Origin: an alpha proteobacterium SCGC AAA288-N07
GTDB taxonomy: Bacteria > Pseudomonadota > Alphaproteobacteria > Pelagibacterales > Pelagibacteraceae
DNA: 40,932 bases
NCBI GenBank assembly: GCA_000513055.1
Contig: AZYB01000007.1
Coordinates: 1 to 40,932 of the forward strand
Direction of reading: 5' to 3'
Numbering within the stretch: the stretch's first letter is position 1; each line of letters starts with the position of its first letter. Positions 17,313-23,872 of the stretch are shown here, one piece after another. Both the position numbers and the translations under genes were made by a program. The notes under the pieces are model-generated. The model had not been told where the DNA came from, ran no database searches, and saw only the letters and a program-made list of their open reading frames with translations.

Positions 17313-17999
17313 CTAGATAGATGATTTTTTTTTATTATATTCTTCAACTTTTTCTAAAAATTTTTTCTGATAATCAATTAGTTGATTACCTTTGATTTTA
17401 AAAACTTGAAATAAATTATCTATAGTGCAAAGCAAAATTACACCTTGAATAATTTTTGATTGATAAACTTTGTTATGAGCTAGAGAATATGCTCCCAATT
17501 GAAGAAAAAAATCTTCAATGTATTCTTCTCTTTTAACTTTATTACTTTGTTTAAAATCAATAATAGTTTCTTGCTCCTGATAAATCCCTATACAATCTGC
17601 TGTTCCTGCATACAATTTTGGATAATAAACTGTCACTTCCGCTCCCCAGATTTCTGTTAATTTATCATTTAGTCCATCATCAATTATTTTTTGTGCCATA
17701 ATTTTAGCCTGGTTATTTTCTTCTATGAGTTGCATGTTTTGTTGTCCTAATAAATATTGTTCAATAAATGAATGCATGGATGTTCCCCTAGATGCTGCTT
17801 CTATTTTTATCTTTTCTGCCTCTTGATAACCCACTCTTTCTTTCCAGGCCTTTAGAGCATCCTTTTTTTCTTGGGAAGCTGTGGTTGACAATATAGCAGT
17901 TACGCTAGGTAATTTTTCTTTATTAATATCATAATGCCTAGATCCACCAACGAAGAATTTTGTAGATTTTGGATAGTTGAATTGTCTATTCCACTTCAT
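17313..17999 (-). CDS. PD-(D/E)XK (RecB/MGME1-like) nuclease
   Basis: This 228-residue nuclease has the motif order of the lambda-exonuclease/MGME1/Cas4-like group: PSVTAILS near the N-terminus, ASRGTSMHSFIEQYL (motif with the conserved GTxxH), YAGTADCIGIY (metal-binding D), ETIIDFKQSNK (the D-x-K part of the active site) and a downstream YIEDFFLQLGAYSLA helix with Q and Y. Such proteins act on DNA ends in repair or genome maintenance. It stands upstream of sbcB on the same strand, suggesting a shared role in DNA processing. The start at 17999 is divergent from the TPR gene. Confidence 0.8.
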   Translation of the reverse strand: MKWNRQFNYPKSTKFFVGGSRHYDINKEKLPSVTAILSTTASQEKKDALKAWKERVGYQEAEKIKIEAASRGTSMHSFIEQYLLGQQNMQLIEENNQAKIMAQKIIDDGLNDKLTEIWGAEVTVYYPKLYAGTADCIGIYQEQETIIDFKQSNKVKREEYIEDFFLQLGAYSLAHNKVYQSKIIQGVILLCTIDNLFQVFKIKGNQLIDYQKKFLEKVEEYNKKKSSI

Positions 18000-18085
18000 A
18001 AATAAAACTTTTATTATTAATAATATAGCAGATGTAATTATTATTTTGAACTATAGAAAATTAATTTTTTAATTAATATAAAAAA

Positions 18086-18113
18086 ATGAATATAAAAAAA
18101 TGAATATAAAAAA
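18086..18113 (+). repeat. 14-base tandem duplication at the start of the TPR gene
   Basis: The bases ATGAATATAAAAAA occur twice head to tail. The first copy encodes a five-codon ORF whose TGA overlaps the ATG (ATGA) of the main gene at 18100. It looks like replication slippage that duplicated the start codon region. Either ATG gives only one long product, because the first is closed by a stop. Confidence 0.6.
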
Positions 18114-19569
18114 AATTTTTGATTTAGCTTTTAAAGATCATCAAAAAGGTAATTTTGCTAATGCAGAAATATTATATAAAAAAATATTAAAATTAGAGCC
18201 TAATCATTTAAAAACTAATTTCTTTCTTGGAACTTTGTTTATGCAAAAGAAAGATTTTTCTTCTGCTGAAGAAAGATTTTCTAGAGTGGTTTCAATAAAA
18301 CCAAATCATTTTTATGCATATAATTATCTCGGTATAATTTATAAAGAATTAAAATTTTTTAAAAAGGCAAAAAAAAACTTTGATAAAGCTATTAGCTTAA
18401 ATAAAGACTATGCTGATGGCTATTACAACCTTGGCTTACTTTTTAAAGATAACGAAGATTATAAAGATGCAAAAAAATATTATCAAAAAGCAATTATGTT
18501 AAATCCAAAACATTTGAATGTTTATAATAATCTTGGAAATGTTTGTAGTATTTTGGGTGAAAATAATAAAGCAATTGAAAATTATAAAAAAGCTGTAAAG
18601 ATAAACCCTAGAAATGCGCAAGCATATAATAATTTTGGAAATAAATTGAAAGAATTAGGCAAATATAAGAAATCAATTGAAGCATATAATAAAGCAATTC
18701 AAATTAATCCAAATCTTCAACAAGTTTATGAAAATCTTGGAAATGTTTATAGAATTAAGAAAAATTTTAAAAAGGCTATTGAATATTTTGAGAAATCAAA
18801 TTCGGATAACTCTAAAGCACAGCTATTGGAATGCATTTATTTTCAATATGGTTTAAAGAAATATAGTGAAAAAATTGAAATTTATTTAAAAAAAGATTTT
18901 CTAAATAGAAGAATCGCTACTATTTCTTCGTACATCTCGGCAGCAACTTCTTTAAAAAATGTGTATCCATTCTGTAAAAATCCTTTTAAATATTTTTATA
19001 AAACGAATATTGAAAGTGATCTTCATAATAAGAATAAATTTCAGAAAGATTTACTAATTTATCTTGAAAACTTAGACCCTGTATGGGAACCATCCTCTAA
19101 AACAACGACTAAGGGTTATCAGACAACTGGAAATTTATTTTCAAAAGATAAAATTAAATTTAAAAAATTAATTCAACTTATTGAGCAAACTCTTGTTTTT
19201 TATAAACAAAAATTTAGTAACTCGGATGATTTAATAATAAAAAAATGGCCAAACAAATCAATGTTAAATGCCTGGTATGTAAAACTAATTCAACAAGGTT
19301 ATCAAAAATCACACATTCATCCAGATGGGTGGATCAGTGGTGTATTTTATTTAAAAGTTCCAAAATTTACAGACGGCTTAGACGGTTCGATAAAGTTAAC
19401 ACTTTATGGATATGATTACCCTGTTAACAAAAAACTTCCTAACATACTTCATGCTCCAAAAGACTTTGATCTAATATTGTTTCCTTCTAGTCTTTTTCAC
19501 AAAACTATCCCTTTTAAACTAAAAGAGTCGAGACACGTTATAGCTTTTGATTTAGTTCCACTAAATTAA
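18100..19569 (+). CDS. TPR protein with C-terminal 2OG-Fe(II) oxygenase-like domain
   Basis: The 489 residues start with about seven tetratricopeptide repeats (roughly residues 5-235; for example NPKHLNVYNNLGNVCSILGE). A C-terminal domain of the TIGR02466 / 2OG-FeII_Oxy_5 type follows. That domain shows SHIHPDGWISGVFYL and LFPSSLFHKTIPF, giving a plausible HxD...H iron triad (H407, D409, H467), and SRHVIAFDL with a candidate 2-oxoglutarate arginine (R478). The substrate is unknown; the TPR part may bind a protein target. Upstream is a 14-base tandem duplication that adds a five-codon ORF ending in ATGA at this start. Confidence 0.8.
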   Translation: MNIKKIFDLAFKDHQKGNFANAEILYKKILKLEPNHLKTNFFLGTLFMQKKDFSSAEERFSRVVSIKPNHFYAYNYLGIIYKELKFFKKAKKNFDKAISLNKDYADGYYNLGLLFKDNEDYKDAKKYYQKAIMLNPKHLNVYNNLGNVCSILGENNKAIENYKKAVKINPRNAQAYNNFGNKLKELGKYKKSIEAYNKAIQINPNLQQVYENLGNVYRIKKNFKKAIEYFEKSNSDNSKAQLLECIYFQYGLKKYSEKIEIYLKKDFLNRRIATISSYISAATSLKNVYPFCKNPFKYFYKTNIESDLHNKNKFQKDLLIYLENLDPVWEPSSKTTTKGYQTTGNLFSKDKIKFKKLIQLIEQTLVFYKQKFSNSDDLIIKKWPNKSMLNAWYVKLIQQGYQKSHIHPDGWISGVFYLKVPKFTDGLDGSIKLTLYGYDYPVNKKLPNILHAPKDFDLILFPSSLFHKTIPFKLKESRHVIAFDLVPLN

Positions 19570-19678
19570 TCAAATATTATTAAATAAATTATAAAGAAAA
19601 AAAGCTGTTAATATTATTTATAAAATAATTCTAAGTGTACCCATAGTGTGCTGGAAATTTTGATACATAATTATTAAT

Positions 19679-19804
19679 ATGCTTAGATATCAACAACAAC
19701 ATTCTAAATTAACCTTGCATAAAGGCATAAAAGAATTTTATTCTATGAATCCTGTATTTGCTGAAGCTGCGAGCGCCAACAGCGAGCAAGCATTTAAGGT
19801 TTAA
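19679..19804 (+). pseudogene. 41-codon ORF resembling the N-terminus of a Coq4-like protein
   Basis: An ATG-TAA frame too short for the ORF track encodes 41 residues with a protein-like composition. Its middle reads HSKLTLHKGIKEFYSMNP. As I recall the family, Coq4-like proteins begin with a KLTLREGLxEYYxxNP-type stretch before the FFxxHD-HVVFG core; that core is missing here. So this is probably a truncated remnant, or less likely a real small protein. It lies 43 bases before tRNA-Thr(TGT), inside the gene-poor stretch. Confidence 0.35.
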
Positions 19805-19846
19805 ATACTTGAAAAATTTAACTAAATAACCTATTTATTCTTCCAA

Positions 19847-19922
19847 GCCCTCATAGCTCAATTGGTAGAGCAACTGATTTGTAATCAGTAGGTTCGCGGT
19901 TCGAGTCCGTGTGAGGGCACCA
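19847..19922 (+). tRNA. tRNA-Thr (anticodon TGT)
   Basis: A complete cloverleaf folds: acceptor GCCCTCA/TGAGGGC, D-arm GCTC..GAGC, anticodon stem ACTGA/TCAGT with loop TTTGTAA (anticodon TGT, reading ACA), T-arm with GTTCGAGTC, and discriminator A at 19919. The CCA end is encoded (19920-19922). The body is 73 nt. The sequence downstream holds the tandem repeats typical of integration sites. Confidence 0.97.
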
Positions 19923-19986
19923 CTTCCTTCATAAAATCACCAATAATTATTTTTGCAAATTTTAATTTTAACTAAATTTTAACTTT

Positions 19987-20030
19987 GATTGTGTACAGAT
20001 TGTGTACAGAGTGTGTACAGATTGTGTACC
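19987..20030 (+). repeat. Four tandem copies of an 11-bp unit GATTGTGTACA
   Basis: Units at 19987, 19998, 20009 and 20020 read GATTGTGTACA, GATTGTGTACA, GAGTGTGTACA and GATTGTGTACC. Each carries TGTGTAC, nearly one helical turn apart, so all would face the same side of DNA. They begin 65 bases after tRNA-Thr(TGT). Arm-type binding sites of tyrosine integrases have this layout; iterated operator sites are the alternative. Confidence 0.85.
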
Positions 20031-20135
20031 AATCAAGATCCCTAGAAACTTTTTCATAAACTTATGCTACAAGAATTTTACTAGGTTTTGGATACACCGA
20101 AGTACTTTAATACTGTTTAGTTTATTCAGCTGCCG

Positions 20136-20189
20136 TTATTGCTGCTGAATATAAGTGCCTATAACAATTATGCCTATTATCACCCACAT
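20136..20189 (-). CDS. 17-residue hydrophobic peptide ORF with perfect SD
   Basis: The minus-strand ATG at 20189 starts MWVIIGIIVIGTYIQQQ and ends at TAA 20136. It is preceded at a six-base spacing by AAAAAAGGAGGT, a full Shine-Dalgarno of a kind rarely seen elsewhere in this contig. A perfect TATAAT -10 box lies at 20219-20214. The product would be one short membrane helix with a polar QQQ tail, in the size range of small membrane or leader peptides. I recognise no family. Chance is possible because the ORF is short, but the combination of signals argues against it. Confidence 0.5.
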   Translation of the reverse strand: MWVIIGIIVIGTYIQQQ

Positions 20190-20195
20190 AATGAT

Positions 20196-20219
20196 ACCTC
20201 CTTTTTTTTATTTATTATA
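20196..20219 (-). promoter_or_regulatory. TATAAT -10 box and strong SD for the 17-codon ORF
   Basis: On the minus strand TATAAT (20219-20214) is followed by AAATAAAAAAAAGGAGGT. A transcript starting about seven bases after the -10 box would have a leader of roughly twenty bases ending in the SD. No good -35 box is visible at 16-18 bases; the nearest candidates are ATGAAA or AATGAA. Confidence 0.45.
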
Positions 20220-20542
20220 CCAAATCTGATAAACGTTTCATTAGTTTTCTAGCTTCAACAAAGAGCATGGGATTATGATAAGGTTATTGCTACTGATAAT
20301 AGTACAATAGTAAGTGTTCCGGAGATTAAAAATGCAGTTCGCATGACAAAGATTTAAAAATTAACAAATGGTCCTGTAAGCAGGATAAACCAATAACAAA
20401 ATATAAAAATATAAAATAATTTAAAACGCATTTGATGTCTAAGTAGTAATCGATTGTGTTCAAATAGTGTTTTGGCTAGAAATTTTAAAAAATATTTTTG
20501 TAAATTTTATCGTAGTTAAGAAAAAGAGATTAGAAGAAAAAT

Positions 20543-20606
20543 CTTTTCTGAGTGTGCCCAAATTGAGCTAAGTTCAGTTATACTAAGTTTCTAAACGTCA
20601 GAAAAG
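20543..20606 (-). terminator. Long-loop 9-bp inverted repeat downstream of tRNA-Phe
   Basis: CTTTTCTGA (20543-20551) and TCAGAAAAG (20598-20606) are perfect inverted copies 46 bases apart. In the minus direction the structure ends in ATTTTTC, so it may terminate the infA/tRNA-Phe transcript. The long loop is unusual for an intrinsic terminator and also contains two direct AACTTAG copies and a TGTGCCC motif related to the repeats at 19987. It may instead belong to the element scar. Confidence 0.3.
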
Positions 20607-20611
20607 TGTGG

Positions 20612-20687
20612 TGGTGGCCAGGGACGGAATCGAACCGCCGACACAAGCCTTTTCAGGGCTCTGCTCTACCGACTGAGCTACCTGGCC
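20612..20687 (-). tRNA. tRNA-Phe (anticodon GAA)
   Basis: On the minus strand the cloverleaf has acceptor GGCCAGG/CCTGGCC, D-arm GCTC..GAGC, anticodon stem GAGCC/GGCTT with loop CTGAAAA (anticodon GAA), T-arm GGCGG/CCGTC around TTCGATT, and discriminator A at 20615. CCA is encoded (20614-20612). The body is 73 nt and begins six bases after the infA stop, so it is probably co-transcribed with infA. Confidence 0.97.
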
Positions 20688-20693
20688 ATTTAG

Positions 20694-20909
20694 TTAATAT
20701 CTAAAAATAATTCTTCCTTTAGTTAGATCATAAGGAGTAACTTCAACCATCACTTGGTCACCGGCTAACACTCTAATTCTATTTTTTCTTAATTTTCCGG
20801 CTGTATGTGCAAGAACCTCGTGGTTGTTTTCAAGTTTTACTCTGAACATTGCATTGGGTAGCAATTCGGTAACCTTTCCTTTAAATTCAAGTAAATCTTG
20901 TTTTCCCAA
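20694..20909 (-). CDS. infA: Translation initiation factor IF-1, TTG start
   Basis: IF-1 occupies the ribosomal A site during initiation. The OB-fold is clear: [40 protein letters not shown] and [16 protein letters not shown]. The track ORF starts at a GTG at 20954 (86 residues), but a TTG at 20909 gives 71 residues and aligns position for position with the usual MAKEDVIEMEG (here [15 protein letters not shown]). An AAAAGGT sequence lies about seven bases upstream of the TTG. I therefore prefer the TTG start. It is followed by tRNA-Phe. Confidence 0.93.
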   Translation of the reverse strand: MGKQDLLEFKGKVTELLPNAMFRVKLENNHEVLAHTAGKLRKNRIRVLAGDQVMVEVTPYDLTKGRIIFRY

Positions 20910-21062
20910 TATTTTACCTTTTTTATCTAAACTAAAATTATTAGACCTTTGCACATCTTCTAAATCATTAAAATCTTCTAATGTTATAACTAACGATCAA
21001 GTTGTTTCAATACCTTTTTTTCGGGAAAATTTCTATTTTTTTATTTTTATAATCTTAATATT

Positions 21063-21509
21063 TTATATTTTGTGTTTCGGAAAATGTTTTACTTCCCAAA
21101 AATGCTGCTGATCTTCAAACATGACGTCAATTTCTTCAGATTTTAACAGTATAATGCTATTTCCAGAAAAGACTAAACTTATATCATACAAATTATTTTT
21201 GTTATAAATGCATTTAATAGCTAACAATTCAAGATTTCTGTTTTTTTGCTGTTGCTTTATATTTTTAGCTAAAACACTTTCTATAGAACTAAATTTTAAT
21301 ACATTTTTGATTCTTTTATAATTTCTGAATACACCTTTTTCAATATCTTCCCACATAAATCTACTCATCATCATGATGAATATTTTATTTTCTTTTAAAT
21401 ATGCTAGATCCTTAATTTTGACAATTGAGTCCTGACTATATGCTGAAATGGTTTTTAAATCTTCAATATTTCTTCCAATAAGTTTTAGCCTGTTGACATC
21501 CTTTATCAT
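21063..21509 (-). CDS. DUF2948 family protein
   Basis: This 148-residue protein of a conserved alphaproteobacterial family usually lies beside murA, as here. Characteristic stretches are LKLIGRNIEDLKTISAYSQD, KIKDLAYLKENKIFIMMMSRFMWED and the C-terminal FEDQQHFWEVKHFPKH. The function is unknown. Its start overlaps the murA stop by four bases (ATGA), so the two are translated together. Confidence 0.88.
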   Translation of the reverse strand: MIKDVNRLKLIGRNIEDLKTISAYSQDSIVKIKDLAYLKENKIFIMMMSRFMWEDIEKGVFRNYKRIKNVLKFSSIESVLAKNIKQQQKNRNLELLAIKCIYNKNNLYDISLVFSGNSIILLKSEEIDVMFEDQQHFWEVKHFPKHKI

Positions 21510-22765
21510 TCAATTCTTTTTATTTGAGCTCCACAATTAGATAGTTTTTTTTCTATATTTTCATAGCCTCTGTCCAAATGATAAACTCTATTAATTATTG
21601 TTTTTGATTTTGATGATAAAGCAGCTAAAACTAATGAAACCGAAGCTCTAAGGTCAGTTGCCATCAATTCTGCGCCGTGTAGCTTTTTTTTTCCCTGAAT
21701 GATTGCTTGGTTACCTTTGATTATTATTTTAGCACCCATCCTATTTAATTCTGGTATATGCATAAATCTATTTTCAAAAATATTTTCTTTTATTTTTGAA
21801 ACTCCATTGGCCCCACACATTAAAACCATAATTTGTGCCTGAAGATCAGTAGGAAAACCTGGATACGGAGAAGTTTTAAGATTTACTTTTTTAATATACT
21901 TTGAACTACGAACCATTATTGATTTTGATTTAACAATTATCAATACTCCCATTTTTTTCATTACTAAAATTTCATTTTTAATTATTTTTGGATCAATATT
22001 ATTTATTTTAATTTGACCACCTGTCACAGCAGATGCGATCATATATGTGCCTGCTTCAATTCTATCAAACATCACTCTATAACTTAATGACTTAGGATTT
22101 GTGATACCATTAATTTCAATTATTCTTTTTCCGACCCATTTAATTTTACATCCCATTTTGATTAGAAACCTAATTAAATCTTTTATTTCAGGTTCGCATG
22201 CACAATTACTGAGTATAGTTTTTCCTTTGGCAAGACAGGCAGCTAAGATCGTGTTTTCTGTTGCTCCAACAGAAATTTTTGGGAAAGTGATTTTATTTCC
22301 AATTAATCCATTTTTAGTAATTGCATTAATATATCCGTCTCTAATTTTAAAATTTACTCCCATCTTTCTAAGTGCTGCAAGATGAAGGTCCACAGGTCTC
22401 GAACCAATTGCGCATCCGCCTGGTAAAGAAACTTTTGCTTTATTATATCTTGCCAAAAGTGGTCCTAGAACAAGAATTCCCGCCCTCATTGTTTTAACTA
22501 ATTTGTAAGGTACAAAAGTATTAAGTTTATTATTATTGAGTATTTCTATTTTTTTTCTTTTTCTATCCAATTTAATTTTTGAACCTAAAAGTAAAAGCAA
22601 ATCAATCATTGTCTCTACGTCTTTAACCAAAGGAATGTTTTCAATTATAACTTTTTTCTTGCTAAGTATTGATGCGGCTAAAATAGGTAGGGTTGCATTT
22701 TTAGATCCAGAGATATTAATTGAACCCCTGAGTCTTTTTCCTCCAACAACTATTAATTTTTGCAT
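21506..22765 (-). CDS. murA: UDP-N-acetylglucosamine 1-carboxyvinyltransferase
   Basis: MurA performs the first committed step of peptidoglycan synthesis, adding enolpyruvate to UDP-GlcNAc. The 419 residues have the substrate KN pair (SGSKNATLPIL, K22/N23), the catalytic cysteine loop SLPGGCAIGSRPVDLHL (C118), GATENTILAACLAKG, SPYPGFPTDLQAQIM and TDLRASVSLVLAAL. All are canonical, in contrast to its fold relative AroA at 4696-6042. It follows dcd after 3 bases. Confidence 0.96.
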   Translation of the reverse strand: MQKLIVVGGKRLRGSINISGSKNATLPILAASILSKKKVIIENIPLVKDVETMIDLLLLLGSKIKLDRKRKKIEILNNNKLNTFVPYKLVKTMRAGILVLGPLLARYNKAKVSLPGGCAIGSRPVDLHLAALRKMGVNFKIRDGYINAITKNGLIGNKITFPKISVGATENTILAACLAKGKTILSNCACEPEIKDLIRFLIKMGCKIKWVGKRIIEINGITNPKSLSYRVMFDRIEAGTYMIASAVTGGQIKINNIDPKIIKNEILVMKKMGVLIIVKSKSIMVRSSKYIKKVNLKTSPYPGFPTDLQAQIMVLMCGANGVSKIKENIFENRFMHIPELNRMGAKIIIKGNQAIIQGKKKLHGAELMATDLRASVSLVLAALSSKSKTIINRVYHLDRGYENIEKKLSNCGAQIKRIE

Positions 22766-22768
22766 TAA

Positions 22769-23323
22769 TTAGATTTTAGGAAGTGTCACCCCGGATTGTT
22801 TCATATATTTTCCGTTTCTATCGGCATATGTAATATTGGGTTTTTCATTTCCTTTTAGAAAAATAAATTGTGCAGCTCCTTCGTTTGCATATACTTTTGC
22901 TGGAAGAGGAGTAGTATTAGAAAACTCAAGCGTTACATAACCTTCCCAGCTAGGTTCTAAAGGAGTAACATTTACAATTATTCCACATCTAGCATAAGTA
23001 GATTTTCCTAAACAAATTACCATTACATCATTTGGTATTTTAAAATATTCAACTGTGCTTGATAAAACAAAAGAATTAGGTGGAATAATACATTCTTCTG
23101 TCTTTTTAGAAATAAAATTATTTTGTCTGAAATTTTTAGGATCAATTATTTCTGAATTTATATTTGTAAATATTTTAAATTCATTTGAAACTCGTGCATC
23201 ATATCCATAAGAGGATAAACCATAGGAAATCTTATTCCCTCTTACTTGCTTATCTTCAAAAGGACTGATCATATTATGGTTTGTCGCCATTTCTTTTATC
23301 CACTTATCAGATAAAACGGTCAT
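22769..23323 (-). CDS. dcd: dCTP deaminase
   Basis: Dcd deaminates dCTP to dUTP for thymidylate synthesis. The 184 residues contain [57 protein letters not shown] (with the catalytic glutamate) and EGAAQFIFL. Size and motifs are standard. Its ATG overlaps the stop of a 35-codon lysine-rich ORF upstream (ATGA). Confidence 0.95.
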   Translation of the reverse strand: MTVLSDKWIKEMATNHNMISPFEDKQVRGNKISYGLSSYGYDARVSNEFKIFTNINSEIIDPKNFRQNNFISKKTEECIIPPNSFVLSSTVEYFKIPNDVMVICLGKSTYARCGIIVNVTPLEPSWEGYVTLEFSNTTPLPAKVYANEGAAQFIFLKGNEKPNITYADRNGKYMKQSGVTLPKI

Positions 23324-23427
23324 TTTTTCTTTCTATTATTGTATTTTTTTTGAAATTTTTTTCTTTTTTTTAGATTTTTTTTTAATATTTTTTCAAGCTT
23401 CTGACAGTAAATTTCATTCTTTTCCAT
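23320..23427 (-). CDS. Possible 35-residue lysine-rich protein upstream of dcd
   Basis: Not in the ORF track. ATG at 23427 opens a frame [18 protein letters not shown] and continues with a strongly basic tail; its TGA overlaps the dcd start codon as ATGA. This coupling is the same arrangement as DUF2948/murA. About half the residues are lysine or arginine, which A-rich DNA can produce by chance, and no clear SD is present. It may be a small RNA- or DNA-binding protein, or noise. Confidence 0.35.
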   Translation of the reverse strand: MEKNEIYCQKLEKILKKNLKKRKKFQKKYNNRKKK

Positions 23428-23441
23428 CTACCCGCAATAAT

Positions 23442-23642
23442 TTATTTCTTGTTATCTGGATTAGTTAAATCATCTAAAGTAATGGGTTTTTGAATATCGT
23501 GCATTGGTGATTCACTGCTTGTTTCGTCTAACCCTAAATTCTTTCTTTTTGCTCTTCTTGCAGCAAGACGAGATTCTCTCTTTGCTTGTTTTAGCACAGC
23601 CCGTTCACCTCTTTTAGATTTATAATCGTAATGAATGCCCAT
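23442..23642 (-). CDS. Small basic conserved hypothetical protein
   Basis: This is a 66-residue protein with a basic helical N-terminal half (GERAVLKQAKRESRLAARRA) and an acidic, polar C-terminal half ending in DDLTNPDNKK. The non-random charge layout and normal codon usage favour a real gene. I think similar small proteins occur in related alphaproteobacteria, but I cannot name a family or function. It lies between dcd and tRNA-Thr(GGT). Confidence 0.6.
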   Translation of the reverse strand: MGIHYDYKSKRGERAVLKQAKRESRLAARRAKRKNLGLDETSSESPMHDIQKPITLDDLTNPDNKK

Positions 23643-23765
23643 AAGAATTTCACCATTTCTAATATGTTTACTTTGTTAAAAGTAAATTTTCAAGCTACTA
23701 TTCGTTTATGGCTATTTTAAAGCTGTTGAAAATGTTTTTTTTCAAGTATTAACAATGCTAATTGA

Positions 23766-23841
23766 GCCCACATAGCTCAGTTGGTAGAGCACTTCCATGG
23801 TAAGGAAGAGGTCGCAAGTTCGATGCTTGCTGTGGGCACCA
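23766..23841 (+). tRNA. tRNA-Thr (anticodon GGT)
   Basis: The cloverleaf has acceptor GCCCACA/TGTGGGC, D-arm GCTC..GAGC, anticodon stem CTTCC/GGAAG with loop ATGGTAA (anticodon GGT, reading ACC/ACT), T-arm GCAAG/CTTGC around TTCGATG, and discriminator A at 23838. CCA is encoded (23839-23841). The body is 73 nt. It marks the left edge of the glycan island. Confidence 0.97.
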
Positions 23842-23872
23842 TAATAAATATTATTTTCAAAGTTTTTAGGAT

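Larger units (their letters stand above)
19923..20611. other. Gene-poor stretch, probable scar of an integrated element
   Basis: About 690 bases between tRNA-Thr and tRNA-Phe contain no ORF of normal size, which is exceptional in this tightly packed contig. I see a 4 x 11-bp tandem repeat (19987-20030), related single motifs, a 34-codon open fragment on the plus strand (20253-20357), a 17-codon ORF with strong signals on the minus strand (20136-20189), and a 9-bp inverted repeat (20543-20606). Base composition is less extreme than the neighbouring genes in places. A decayed or excised tRNA-targeting element explains this best, but no integrase remains. Confidence 0.5.

Noticed and set aside
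18086-18103. Five-codon upstream ORF before the TPR gene
   Set aside because: It is a by-product of a 14-base tandem duplication; no sign of regulatory function beyond the overlap.
19923-20611. Possible intact integrase or transposase in the gene-poor stretch
   Set aside because: No ORF long enough in any frame; only repeats and fragments remain.
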